From contig NC_017941.2 of NCBI RefSeq assembly GCF_000306765.2, forward strand, positions 806,001 through 870,000: a stretch of DNA of 64,000 nucleotides. The letters run 5' to 3'. Within the stretch, counting starts at the first letter, position 1. The number at the start of each line of letters is the position of its first letter. The notes beneath the pieces were generated by a model. It was not told the DNA's origin and made no database searches. It saw only the letters and a program-made list of their open reading frames with translations. Source of the stretch: Haloferax mediterranei ATCC 33500 (lineage in GTDB: Archaea > Halobacteriota > Halobacteria > Halobacteriales > Haloferacaceae). Shown one piece after another: positions 44,657 through 52,911 of the stretch. The position numbers and the translations under genes are program-made.

Positions 44657-44830
44657 ATGAGCCAAGAACAAACTATACAAGCCTCAACAACGGTATTCAA
44701 AGGAATCGGGATTCTATTATTTTCTATGCAGCTTACGGTAATTGGTTTATTTGCTGACCAGTGGATGCTATCTTTACTCATCGGAATGCTGCTAGCTCCT
44801 GTTGGACTGGTCGTAGTAATTATGTCATAG
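44657..44830 (+). CDS. Small two-TM membrane protein
   Basis: A 57-residue protein, MSQEQTIQASTTVFKGIGIL onward, with two transmembrane helices separated by FADQWML and ending VVVIMS. It is below usual ORF cut-offs but has a good start and a clean two-helix design. It follows the Tat-secreted gene on the same strand. An immunity or anchoring role is speculative. Confidence 0.55.
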   Translation: MSQEQTIQASTTVFKGIGILLFSMQLTVIGLFADQWMLSLLIGMLLAPVGLVVVIMS

Positions 44831-45003
44831 TCATTTCTGTTGATTTTGATAACGGAAGTGATTCCATTGGACGGTTCGAAGGTGGTATCATCGGAAGGTC
44901 GGAACCTCCGAATGATAGTCGTTCAATTTCGGTCACTTCACTCGGTTTGCCATTAATCGTCGGTGTAACGCTGATTTGGTCGAGTGTGACCTCCTTTTAT
45001 GTC

Positions 45004-45093
45004 GTTACAGACGAACCCTCGTTGGGTCGAAGCATCTCGTTCGAACCGCTTATCGACCGGTTGGTGAGAATCACAGACGACCCGGCTTGAAGC
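45004..45093 (+). CRISPR. Orphan CRISPR unit with degenerate terminal repeat
   Basis: A 30-nt repeat at 45004-45033 (GTTACAGACGAACCC then TCGTTGGGTCGAAGC) differs at two positions from the repeat at 43400. After a 34-nt spacer (45034-45067) comes a shortened copy at 45068-45093 (ATCACAGACGACCC...CTTGAAGC). A degenerate last repeat is typical of the distal end of an array, so this may be the true 3' end of a lost array. Confidence 0.7.
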
Positions 45094-45099
45094 TCCGAC

Positions 45100-45364
45100 A
45101 TGCGACAGAGCGCAGAGTGGATGACGCCCCTCTGACGACCGAATTCTCGAACTGCTTCGGGAGTATGGTAATCTCACTCCTCGTGCTGGCGAAGACTTTG
45201 GCGGGCCGTCGATGGGCCACGCCCAAGATCGTCTGCCGCTGTTGACCAAGTACGGGCTGGTGACGTGGCTTTTCCGTGGACTCTACGCGATCTCCGATGA
45301 CGGACTCACCTACTTGGACGAGGAACTTGACGCCTCGACGTTGGAGCCCGCCGAAGACGAGTAA
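45100..45364 (+). pseudogene. PhiH1-repressor-like winged-helix gene, frameshifted
   Basis: Starts MRQSAEWMTPL in one frame and continues DDRILELLREYGNLTPR, LLTKYGLVTWLFRGLYAISD and ELDASTLEPAEDE in the +1 frame. A single extra base near 45133 (CCCCTCTGACGAC instead of CCCCTCGACGAC) breaks the gene. Intact, it would encode about 87 residues, a DNA-binding protein like the PhiH1 phage repressor. It follows the degenerate CRISPR repeat by six bases. Confidence 0.72.
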
Positions 45365-45417
45365 CTGTCTTGTCGAACTTAGCCCATATCCATCTTATCA
45401 ATCTACAATACACTTAA

Positions 45418-45609
45418 TGGCATATAATACAAACTAATCTTAGAGTTAAGGTTCCAACAATCGATAAAACAACAGAAGAGTTGGTTCGTGACGCGAGTCC
45501 ACCTGAATCACTTCTGGGCTGGACTCACTCTTGTACAGCATCAAACGCTGCATGCGGTGAATGCCGTAGTTGCAAGAAACGACAACGTGTTCTCGCACGC
45601 GTCTACTGA
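45418..45609 (+). pseudogene. C-terminal remnant of a QueC-like 7-deazaguanine synthase
   Basis: An open frame without a start: VKVPTIDKTTEELVRD, then LLGWTHSCTASNAACGECRSC and KKRQRVLARVY before TGA at 45607. The C-x6-C-x2-C-x2-C cluster after a W-T-x-S-C stretch is the zinc site at the C-terminus of QueC-family proteins. The catalytic N-terminal P-loop domain is gone. QueC-like proteins occur in preQ0 synthesis and in defence loci such as Qat; which lineage this came from cannot be told. Confidence 0.65.
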
Positions 45610-45717
45610 GAGTACGTTTGCCAAGTCAGCAAAGGAACAACATCCTCAGAGACAACAATTGATCGCCGCTACCGGAATGGCGAAGATACTTATCACCCTG
45701 ACGTGACATGACAGTAC

Positions 45718-46755
45718 ATGAGAGGGGAATCTATTGAGGAGTTTTCTTATGGGGGCCGATTAGTCTTCAATGGTGTCTACTCAACCAATGTATTGGACGC
45801 AGACCTAGATTTCGATCACGTCGTTGACGAGCAACTCCAAGACTTTACTAGTGGCTCAATCGACGTACCCGGTCGAGGGTACCAAACAATCCCCTTCCAA
45901 GAGTATATAGAGCAAGAACGCGAGATTGGTGGTCCGCTTACTGAACTGCTCGGCCAGGTTCACGGCTTCCGACATCAGAAAGAGCGTTGGGATCGATTAG
46001 ATGTTGACCTGTCTGGAAACGGAGCTAGTGGAAAGAGACCAACACTAACAGGTGTCTCAACGTTTGACGCATACTGGGCTAAACCTGACTACCTGTTCGT
46101 GATGGGCGATAAAACAAAAGCAGAAGCAGCGGGTAGCCTCCTGAAGGATACATTTCGTGACCTGATATCCATCGAGGAACTATTCTTTGACCCGGACTTC
46201 CTCCTTTGGTTGTTCTCCAAGAAGAAGAACGACGAAAAGCTCCCCGGAGAGTTGTCAATCAGTATGCTCACCGATGCTGAGATTACTGGTGAAGAGCGCG
46301 ACTTCTTTGGAAAGCACAGCAAAGTCGGTGATTCAACAGACGTGACGAAGTCTGCACCCGTACTGATGGGAGTGTTACAACAGAAAGGACTGGTCTCTAT
46401 TGAAGGCGTATTCGGCTTGAGCGATAAGTTCGTACGCGCCCGAATCTCAGATGAAGGTAGGGTTCACATCAAAGCAGACCACGCAATCGCGGGATCCTCT
46501 GATTTCGAGAGGATCGCTATCTCCATTGCGTTCCTCAGGCTATTTACGAGCCTGCACGACGAATGGAAGCAGATGGATCCGAAGGACCGATACCCACCTC
46601 TAGAGTTCTTCATGGATATCTATAACGAGTGCAAGAGGCAAGGCGTGAATATCACATTCTCTATAGATGATATTGTTGAAGAGTACCGAAAAAAGGGTAG
46701 TCAAGAAGAGTATGATGAACGCCAGTCGGGATTAGGCGAATTTGAAGCACCGTAA
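45718..46755 (+). CDS. Unknown protein, first gene of a three-gene cassette
   Basis: A 345-residue soluble acidic protein with an N-terminal beta-rich part (MRGESIEEFSYGGRLVFNGV) and a helical C-terminus (HDEWKQMDPKDRYPPLEFF, then VEEYRKKGSQEEY). There is no signal peptide, membrane helix or familiar motif. It begins 108 bp after the QueC-like remnant and is followed by two co-directional genes at 50 bp and 0 bp, so it is likely an operon. The AT-rich, atypical composition and neighbourhood of remnants suggest an acquired module, perhaps defence-related; that is inference. Confidence 0.65.
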   Translation: MRGESIEEFSYGGRLVFNGVYSTNVLDADLDFDHVVDEQLQDFTSGSIDVPGRGYQTIPFQEYIEQEREIGGPLTELLGQVHGFRHQKERWDRLDVDLSGNGASGKRPTLTGVSTFDAYWAKPDYLFVMGDKTKAEAAGSLLKDTFRDLISIEELFFDPDFLLWLFSKKKNDEKLPGELSISMLTDAEITGEERDFFGKHSKVGDSTDVTKSAPVLMGVLQQKGLVSIEGVFGLSDKFVRARISDEGRVHIKADHAIAGSSDFERIAISIAFLRLFTSLHDEWKQMDPKDRYPPLEFFMDIYNECKRQGVNITFSIDDIVEEYRKKGSQEEYDERQSGLGEFEAP

Positions 46756-46805
46756 TTAGGCCAAATCATATAGTCTATCAATTACCAACAGCTAACTAAG
46801 CATAG

Positions 46806-47441
46806 ATGGCCATAACAAATCTCCGTCGGGCGGCTGGGATGGAACCTCCCGAAGAGCCGCCGGTTCAGAGAGACTCTGGCCCATTCGAGATTAGTGATAT
46901 CGAGTCGTCACCAGTTAAGCCACTAGTTGAGAGGTACCCATTTGAGCAGTACAAGCACGAGGGAACACTCATCTACGATGAAGAGTCGAGTTACACTCCT
47001 GGGAGGTCGATCAATGTTGATTTTGAGTACAGGGATGGTTCAAATCTCTTTATAGTTGAGTACAAGACTGACCTCTCCTCTACGGAACGGTTGGTGAGAG
47101 AGATCGAGACCGCAGTACCACAGATTGAGAGAATCTATCGTAATTTGCATGCTGCTGAGGATGCCCTCTGGCGGTTTCTTGAGTCAGCAGACCGAATCTT
47201 AGAAATTAATGTACTCGTCAATGGAAAAGAGACGCCATATGACGAAATAGAGGGTGTCCCTCGAGAGGACGTAATTGGTAACTACGCAATCGAAAACGCA
47301 ATTGTAGGATTAAACCACCAAGGGAACAATATTACTGTTCACTACGAACACGGTACCTTACAAATTGAGTCTGACTGGGAACAGGGTACTGAGTTTGTCA
47401 TCCAGTTATTTGAGCGGGAGATACTACACGGGTCGAAGTGA
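46806..47441 (+). CDS. Unknown protein with a D...ExK nuclease-like signature
   Basis: A 211-residue protein. Residues about 65-90 read RSINVDFEYRDG followed by NLFIVEYKTDLSS, that is an Asp in a beta strand then, after a turn, E-x-K at the end of the next strand. This spacing is that of the PD-(D/E)XK nuclease core, and the following amphipathic helix (TERLVREIETAVPQIERIYRNL without its last residues) also fits. The match is by eye and short, so a nuclease assignment is tentative. It lies between the 345-residue gene and a membrane protein gene. Confidence 0.6.
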   Translation: MAITNLRRAAGMEPPEEPPVQRDSGPFEISDIESSPVKPLVERYPFEQYKHEGTLIYDEESSYTPGRSINVDFEYRDGSNLFIVEYKTDLSSTERLVREIETAVPQIERIYRNLHAAEDALWRFLESADRILEINVLVNGKETPYDEIEGVPREDVIGNYAIENAIVGLNHQGNNITVHYEHGTLQIESDWEQGTEFVIQLFEREILHGSK

Positions 47442-48074
47442 ATGGGCCGACGACAGGTATCCTACCTAGAATCTATCAAATTATTCCTCCGGAATTATAT
47501 CTCACACTACACTGAAACTAATCTAGCGTTCATTGGCACACTCTGTCTGACTGGTTTCGGAACAATCTCCGGACTCACACTAGAACCGTGGCTACAGAAT
47601 CTTCTCCGAATTATTGGCGTTGTAGGGCTTGTTATCTCGCTCACGTATGCCTTCTTTGATGGACGACCATTTGGTATTGATATCTCGTGTGCGCCTACAC
47701 ATCTGGTCGGTGAAGAGCGAAACCCAGACATGATGGCCAAGAACCGAGGTCTTGCTTTGATTCAGGATGGCGAGAGCGTGATTCATGGCCGCGTCAAAAT
47801 ATCTCGTTTTTCTAATAACTTTGGTTTAGTATTTGACACGGCAGATGGTGTCGGCTCTGAACTCCGAATGACACCAAAGTCAGAGCAGGAGTACGATCCT
47901 GATGAGTCTCGTCTAAGTTGCTCTGACGTGTCCGAAAGGGAATTCCAATTTGTCCTAGAGGTGTTCCCAAAGTGGCGGGTTGAATCCGGTGGTCGCTATC
48001 ATTGGCTGGAAATACAAGACGAAGATACCGGTAAGGTTCTTACTGAGTATCAGATAATCGACGTGAGTCACTAA
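47442..48074 (+). CDS. Two-TM protein with C-terminal soluble domain
   Basis: A 210-residue protein starting on the base after the previous stop codon. Two hydrophobic helices (about 28-47 and 52-72) are followed by a 130-residue soluble domain rich in beta strands (GRVKISRFSNNFGLVFDT, FQFVLEVFPKWRVES). This is the overall plan of membrane effectors in multi-gene defence systems, but no known effector domain is recognisable. It ends the cassette and abuts a pseudogene. Confidence 0.62.
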   Translation: MGRRQVSYLESIKLFLRNYISHYTETNLAFIGTLCLTGFGTISGLTLEPWLQNLLRIIGVVGLVISLTYAFFDGRPFGIDISCAPTHLVGEERNPDMMAKNRGLALIQDGESVIHGRVKISRFSNNFGLVFDTADGVGSELRMTPKSEQEYDPDESRLSCSDVSEREFQFVLEVFPKWRVESGGRYHWLEIQDEDTGKVLTEYQIIDVSH

Positions 48075-48075
48075 G

Positions 48076-48524
48076 TCGAATCCACCACCGCCGCAGGCTC
48101 GGTGGGAAGTCCTTGACCAAGCGTTCCGGCACGATATCCGTCGTTTCGTCTCGTTCTCTCCCACGTACCCGACAATGGACCGCGACGATATCCGCGAAGC
48201 GCTCAATTGGCTCCTGCTATCGACCCCGAGGTCGTCTTCCACGAGCCGATCAATCCCCGCGGGATGAACTTCGAGCTGTGCGTCGAGGCGCTTCGAGATG
48301 CTGGCTTCGAAGCAGAGGCTGGTCAATTCGAAGCATTACTCGACGAGGACACGTGGGTTGAGTACGCACTGGAGCAGATTCGGATGGTTCGAGAGGTTGC
48401 CGAGGAGCTAGGTGGGCTGACGATTCACACGTGGCCCGACCGGAATCTGCTTCGAGCGACGAGTGGGGAGTTGAGAGCACGGTTAGTGCGGATGAAGCAG
48501 CACATGTCCGAAGAAGCGTGGTAA
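48076..48524 (+). pseudogene. Frameshifted remnant of a haloarchaeal protein
   Basis: One frame reads ARWEVLDQAFRHDIRRFVSF and DRDDIREALNWLL; near 48210-48225 the homologous reading shifts to DPEVVFHEPINPRGMNFELC and continues to EELGGLTIHTWPDRNLLRAT and MSEEAW. The two halves make sense only as one protein of about 150 residues, so a frameshift and loss of the N-terminus are likely. The family is not recognised. Confidence 0.55.
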
Positions 48525-48747
48525 GTTACGGGTTTAGACGACAGCCCGGGGTCGAAAGGCGTATAGATAGTGTCTGGACTAGCTGCGAGGTCGTCGCTGC
48601 GATCACGGAGCGATCTGCTGCGCTCGATGCTGTGAAAATGTCTGCCGTCATTGTTGTTTTTCCAGTTTCTTTCCTCTGGGCGCGCTTCAACTGCGGAACT
48701 GAGGCAGAGAATCGCTATTTAAGTCCGTAGAAGAATATTATTCTGGT

Positions 48748-49137
48748 ATGGTCCCATATACAGGAACAGTGATTATTGCCCTTCTTATCGGGTTTAGTAT
48801 CGCTGCTTTCACTCCCACTTCCCCGTCAACGCAGGGTGTTGTTGGTGTTCTCGTTTCCATACCCGTGTTTGTAGCTTTAATTGCCATCTCTCGGATAAGC
48901 ACGCAGTATTCAGACTTTAGAAACCAAGTGGAGGCAATTGTTTGGGAACTCGGTTTCATCATAGCACTCCTCACCGTTGGTGGTGCATTGGGAACTGGAC
49001 TTGCAATGAATCTCGGCCTGAATCACGCCGACTCCCACATCTCTCTAATCGTTGCCAGTGCAGTTGCTGTCATCGTGCTCACCATCGGGTATTTCATCGA
49101 TTATCGGAAGCGAACAAGTGTTATCAGATTCAACTAA
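48748..49137 (+). CDS. Four-TM membrane protein, unknown
   Basis: A 129-residue protein from MVPYTGTVIIALLIGFSIAA with four hydrophobic helices and a short basic tail YRKRTSVIRFN. A TATA-like CTATTTAAG lies at 48715-48723, only 25 bp before the ATG, implying a nearly leaderless mRNA, common in haloarchaea. No family assignment. Confidence 0.6.
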   Translation: MVPYTGTVIIALLIGFSIAAFTPTSPSTQGVVGVLVSIPVFVALIAISRISTQYSDFRNQVEAIVWELGFIIALLTVGGALGTGLAMNLGLNHADSHISLIVASAVAVIVLTIGYFIDYRKRTSVIRFN

Positions 49138-49257
49138 GTCATCTGTATTGATTCCCATTATAGACGAATTTTGCCTCTGGCCCTGCTGAATGTAGAGCGC
49201 AAGTTGGCCAAGCGAAATCTGGAAAGAAACTTACATCAATTGATAGATAGTCGATCT

Positions 49258-49335
49258 ATGTCCCCAAAGAGCCGACGTGAATTCCTCGCCACGGCTGCGA
49301 TAATTACTCGGAACGACGGCGCGAATCTCGTATAG
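49258..49335 (+). pseudogene. Orphan Tat signal remnant
   Basis: ATG at 49258 opens MSPKSRREFLATAAIITRND and stops after 25 codons. SRREFLATAA is the start of a twin-arginine signal, but the hydrophobic core and mature protein are missing, so this is the residue of a decayed exported-protein gene. It sits 75 bp before another Tat lipoprotein gene. Confidence 0.5.
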
Positions 49336-49409
49336 AAGCAACTCAAATTGTAAGAGCAGAACTATTCATCACAAACAAGTATTTATCTATACAATCTCTG
49401 GGATGGAAT

Positions 49410-50945
49410 ATGCGCCGCCGACAGTTCCTCGCTGCGGTGGGACTGACTGGTTTCGCTGGTTGTTCAAAGCCATTAAGTCCCGATAGTCAGCACTCAACGG
49501 CCCCTCCTTCCGAGACCGTCACCTCATCATCCACCGATACGAATACGCCCACTGAGACCGACCAATCACCACCCGAGGGGCCTCCCCAGAACCTCCAGTC
49601 GACAAGCATCGTCGATCTGCAGACGGCTCCTCGCACGTATTGTCTCTCGCCGACGCAGTATCGTTCACCCGATGAGGGGATTATCACCACTTGGTTCACG
49701 GCGCCGGCGACGACCGACCACCCCGCAACCGTCTCGGCGACGCTGGAAAATGCGAACGACTTCGCAAACACGTTCCGCATCCAGTGGACGCCGCCGTTTG
49801 GCCGTATCACCAGTCGAATCCCGCGTCCATTCGGCGACAACCTCCCGAGCTCCGACTACACCTACCGCGTGGGGCTTATCCTCGCACCGACGGCGAACCA
49901 CGACCTCGTCGACGAACCACCCCAGGTCGAACTGTCTTCCGACGGATACTGGCGACTCGCAGACGGCATCGACCAATGGCTACCCGAGCAGGTTCGACTC
50001 GACCCCGGCGAGACAATCCACGGCGAATACGTCGTCGTCGGTCGACCCGAGGGTGTCGGGAAGGGCCGACCGACCGGGAGTTATGAGTTCCGTGGTAGCG
50101 ACGATTCAGTTCTCCAACTCGCAGTATGGGACACGGACAATCCCGGCCCAAACACCCAGTCTCGGTTCGCAGGGACATCGCTGCCACCGCTCTCGACCGA
50201 GGAGACGACGGCCTGGTATCACGAGGCGGATGCAACTACCACAACGTTTGTCCGCCCCAGCAGAGAGCGCGGAACACTACCCGTCCAAGTAGCGTTCACG
50301 TTCGTGAATAAATCCAGGCAGACGACGGAATGTGGGCATTGGAACCTGTATAAGCTCGTCGACGGCCGGTGGCACCACATTGTTCCAAATATGCATTTCT
50401 CAGACTGTCGCAGGCTCAATCCCGGTGGGGCGGAGACGTGGACGCTCAACGCCTACCATGGGGACGCACTCTCCTGTCTCGAGTCCTGTGGAGCGGCCGG
50501 CCGGAACGTCGGATACCTCGGAGGCGGTCGGTACGCGGTTGTCGTTGGCTACGGCCGACACACCGACCAGAGCGCAGCACTGGTTGACCTGCTCGGCGAC
50601 TCCGTGACGGTGGTCCCGACGGAAGATGTCACGGCAACCCAATCGGGAACAACCATGACCGTCACATCCCCGAAGTACGAGGACGGTACCCATCCGCCGT
50701 CGGCGACGCTGACACTCACGGAGGCGGACACGGCTGACGAGTCAATCATTCCCGAACAGGTCATGCGCCCACGGTACCGAGGATTCAGGAACACGCTCGC
50801 CTACGTTTCCGAGTCCATCGACACAGTCGTTCTCAGGACGGACGAGCACGTTGCTGAGTCGGTCGTCGGCTACGACAACGAGATGCGACGGTTCGTGTTT
50901 AACGGACAGGCGTACGAGGTGACGATACATCGAGGAGCGGAATGA
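49410..50945 (+). CDS. Tat-exported lipoprotein, unknown
   Basis: A 511-residue protein with a twin-arginine lipoprotein signal: MRRRQFLAAVGLTGFAGCSK, where Cys18 would be lipidated. A Ser/Thr/Pro-rich linker (20-60) precedes a beta-rich mature domain. The central region has Cys-containing ECGHWNLYKLVDGRWHHIVP and DALSCLESCGAAGRNVGYL that could form disulphides. No catalytic motif is recognised. GC content here is like the core, unlike its AT-rich neighbours. Confidence 0.75.
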   Translation: MRRRQFLAAVGLTGFAGCSKPLSPDSQHSTAPPSETVTSSSTDTNTPTETDQSPPEGPPQNLQSTSIVDLQTAPRTYCLSPTQYRSPDEGIITTWFTAPATTDHPATVSATLENANDFANTFRIQWTPPFGRITSRIPRPFGDNLPSSDYTYRVGLILAPTANHDLVDEPPQVELSSDGYWRLADGIDQWLPEQVRLDPGETIHGEYVVVGRPEGVGKGRPTGSYEFRGSDDSVLQLAVWDTDNPGPNTQSRFAGTSLPPLSTEETTAWYHEADATTTTFVRPSRERGTLPVQVAFTFVNKSRQTTECGHWNLYKLVDGRWHHIVPNMHFSDCRRLNPGGAETWTLNAYHGDALSCLESCGAAGRNVGYLGGGRYAVVVGYGRHTDQSAALVDLLGDSVTVVPTEDVTATQSGTTMTVTSPKYEDGTHPPSATLTLTEADTADESIIPEQVMRPRYRGFRNTLAYVSESIDTVVLRTDEHVAESVVGYDNEMRRFVFNGQAYEVTIHRGAE

Positions 50946-51081
50946 TCGCACGTCGGGGGTTACCGAGACCTATCAGTACGAAATTACCATACCGGTTGAC
51001 TGAAGCGTGAGGCTTCCTACGGTGATGTGACGACCCTAATTCGGGTGACAGTTATCAACAACTACTTCGAATCTCTGATAT

Positions 51082-52032
51082 ATGCCCGAATTCGCCTCAC
51101 TCGAATCTCAAGATGTCCGGGAGCACTGGGCACACGAAGAGGATGATTTCACTCCGTGGCTTGCGAAGCAGATCGGAGCGGAGACACCATCTCACTTGGA
51201 AAACGTCCTTGGGTTGGACTTAGAGGTTGTCGAAAAAGAAAAGAGTGTCGGAAAGTACAATGTCGACATCTTCGCGAAAGTCGTCGACGACCGCCGAAAC
51301 GTCGTCATCGAGAACCAACTCGAGAGTTCCGACCACGACCATCTCGGGAAATCGCTCGCATATGCAGCGGGCGTCGACGCTGATATCATCGTTTGGATCG
51401 CTCCGTCGTTCAACGATGAGCACGTCGACGCTCTCCGCTGGCTAAACGAAAACAGTCGAGAGGGAGTCGATTTGTTCGCGATCAAGCTGGAGGTATGGCG
51501 AATTGGTGAGTCTGATCCTGCAGTTCGCCTCAACCCAATCGAAAAGCCGAGTGAGTGGAAAGAAAAAGCAAAGCGAAGCCCGAAAGAGCTCACAGAGACG
51601 AAGAAACTCCAAGAGGAGTTCTGGACGTCTTTCCGAGATAAGATCGAGTCCGAAGAAACGAATCTCAGAGCCCGGAAAGCATACCCTCAGCATTGGTACA
51701 ACAATCCCGTCGGGAAGACTGGGTTCAAACTCTCGTTCACAATCAACACCGTCGAAGACAGGATTTACGCCCGGTTCATTATCAAGAACGACCCAGAGAT
51801 TTATTGGCAACTTGAAAAAGAACGAGAAGAGATTGAGGCGAAGTTCGAAGACGAGCTATCCTGGGACGAGCCAGAAGAGACGCACGGTGGAAACGAGCGA
51901 AGCAAAATCAAGGTGTCGCGCCCCGCACAGCTCACCAATAAGCAAGAGTGGGATACGTATCTAAATTGGCTCATGGAACAGGGAGGACAGTTCCACGAAG
52001 TAGTCGTTCCCCGGGTTCAGAGGCTCGTTTGA
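51082..52032 (+). CDS. DUF4268 protein with N-terminal nuclease-like domain
   Basis: A 316-residue protein. Residues 45-105 contain KYNVDIFAKVV followed by NVVIENQLESSDHDHLGKSL, a pattern D...ExQ with conserved DHDHLG typical of a family related to PD-(D/E)XK nucleases. The C-terminal 140 residues (FWTSFRDKIESEETNLRARK, FKLSFTINTVEDRIYARFII) match DUF4268. Such proteins are frequent in accessory islands. Enzymatic activity is not established by the sequence. Confidence 0.75.
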   Translation: MPEFASLESQDVREHWAHEEDDFTPWLAKQIGAETPSHLENVLGLDLEVVEKEKSVGKYNVDIFAKVVDDRRNVVIENQLESSDHDHLGKSLAYAAGVDADIIVWIAPSFNDEHVDALRWLNENSREGVDLFAIKLEVWRIGESDPAVRLNPIEKPSEWKEKAKRSPKELTETKKLQEEFWTSFRDKIESEETNLRARKAYPQHWYNNPVGKTGFKLSFTINTVEDRIYARFIIKNDPEIYWQLEKEREEIEAKFEDELSWDEPEETHGGNERSKIKVSRPAQLTNKQEWDTYLNWLMEQGGQFHEVVVPRVQRLV

Positions 52033-52073
52033 TGACCTCATACCTTGGCGTCGACTGGGCCGGTGGCTGCTGA

Positions 52074-52169
52074 GTCGACGTCGAATACCTCCTCCCGGGT
52101 GATCATTTTGCTGGAGATATCGATGTGAGGGGTACTTAATCGGTTGTGAGAGCTGTCCGAATTGTCCGA
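52074..52169. repeat. 96-bp direct repeat, left copy (orc1/cdc6 5' end and upstream)
   Basis: Matches 58638-58733 with three mismatches in the same orientation. It contains the first codons of an Orc1/Cdc6-like gene read on the minus strand (MITREEVFDVD), its AT-rich upstream region GGGGTACTTAATCGG and a TGTCCGAATTGTCCGA doublet. The gene beyond these codons is absent here, so this is a truncated duplicate. It brackets a 6.5-kb segment with the intact copy. Confidence 0.88.
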
Positions 52170-52310
52170 GTCAACTGCCTGTACACCCACAATTTCTCCC
52201 GGAACAACACGCCCGAATCGAAATCGAATCACACGACCCGTACCCTGTATTCAGTCGGTTTCAACGACGATTACCGGCCGATTTATTCCAAGCTAGAGGC
52301 AACTGAGTGC

Positions 52311-52511
52311 ATGGCGCAAAGAGCAGATCTAGCTAGAGGTTCCAAAATATACATCTTGTCTCTATTCGTCGCGCTGATTGCAGGGATGCTCGCAGTCGTT
52401 GCTGTTGGAGGAACCGCTGAGCCAAGAACTCCCTCGAGAGCGATCGTGGTTCTAGTGTTCTTCACGACACTCATCGGGTCAATGATTGTACTTGGCTCAA
52501 TTAGAAGTTGA
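52311..52511 (+). CDS. Small two-TM membrane protein
   Basis: About 66 residues from the ATG at 52311 (MAQRADLARGSKIYILSLFV), with two hydrophobic helices separated by GGTAEPRTPSRA and ending MIVLGSIRS. The open frame begins earlier at 52146 but that part overlaps the 96-bp repeat and reads as non-coding. No family assignment. Confidence 0.5.
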   Translation: MAQRADLARGSKIYILSLFVALIAGMLAVVAVGGTAEPRTPSRAIVVLVFFTTLIGSMIVLGSIRS

Positions 52512-52667
52512 ATCATTTCGGAGCACGTTGGAAGACTCGATTTATATTTCGGATGAGGTCAACATAGCTTTGATTTTCTTCCCAGAGCAATCGTAAGCAG
52601 GTGCCGCGTGTCTTTCATTGGTGGAGTAGATTAGCTCAGAGCGGGACCTCTTGCAGTCGCTCCCTCG

Positions 52668-52875
52668 TTCAAATCCCTCCAGTCGCGGGTTCACCCGCGC
52701 ACGAGTATCGAACACACGAGGCGCTCGACGTGTGAGTTCGCGGGAAAAGTAAGCCGGTGGAGAGAATTGTGAACCACAGTCGCTCACTTCGTTCGCTCCT
52801 TGGCTCAAATCCCTCCACGCGAGGCTCTTCAGTCTCACTTCGTTCGACAGAAAAAGCCGGTGGAGGGATTTGAAC
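52668..52875. other. Att-like tRNA 3'-end sequences upstream of the integrase
   Basis: TTCAAATCCCTCCA occurs at 52668-52681, TCAAATCCCTCCA at 52805-52817, and the reverse complement TGGAGGGATTTGAAC at 52861-52875. This is the T-loop and 3' side of a tRNA, a common integration target, but no complete tRNA folds here. CAGTCGCTC precedes both direct copies. Haloarchaeal integrases usually lie beside such remnants, so these are probably attachment-site debris from repeated insertions. No gene is seen in 52512-52911. Confidence 0.55.
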
Positions 52876-52911
52876 TGAACCTTTACCAGCCCACTGGGTG
52901 TCGATTCTCTC

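Noticed and set aside
44761-45090. 109-codon plus-strand frame across the CRISPR unit
   Set aside because: It overlaps the small two-TM gene out of frame and runs through the CRISPR repeats; no recognisable domain.
45488-45706. 72-codon plus-strand frame
   Set aside because: It overlaps the QueC-like remnant in another frame; the remnant's cysteine cluster is the better reading.
52617-52690. Possible complete tRNA gene
   Set aside because: A TTAGCTCAG D-arm-like and a TTCAAATCC T-loop-like sequence are present, but the T stem and acceptor stem do not pair, so only an att-like fragment is supported.
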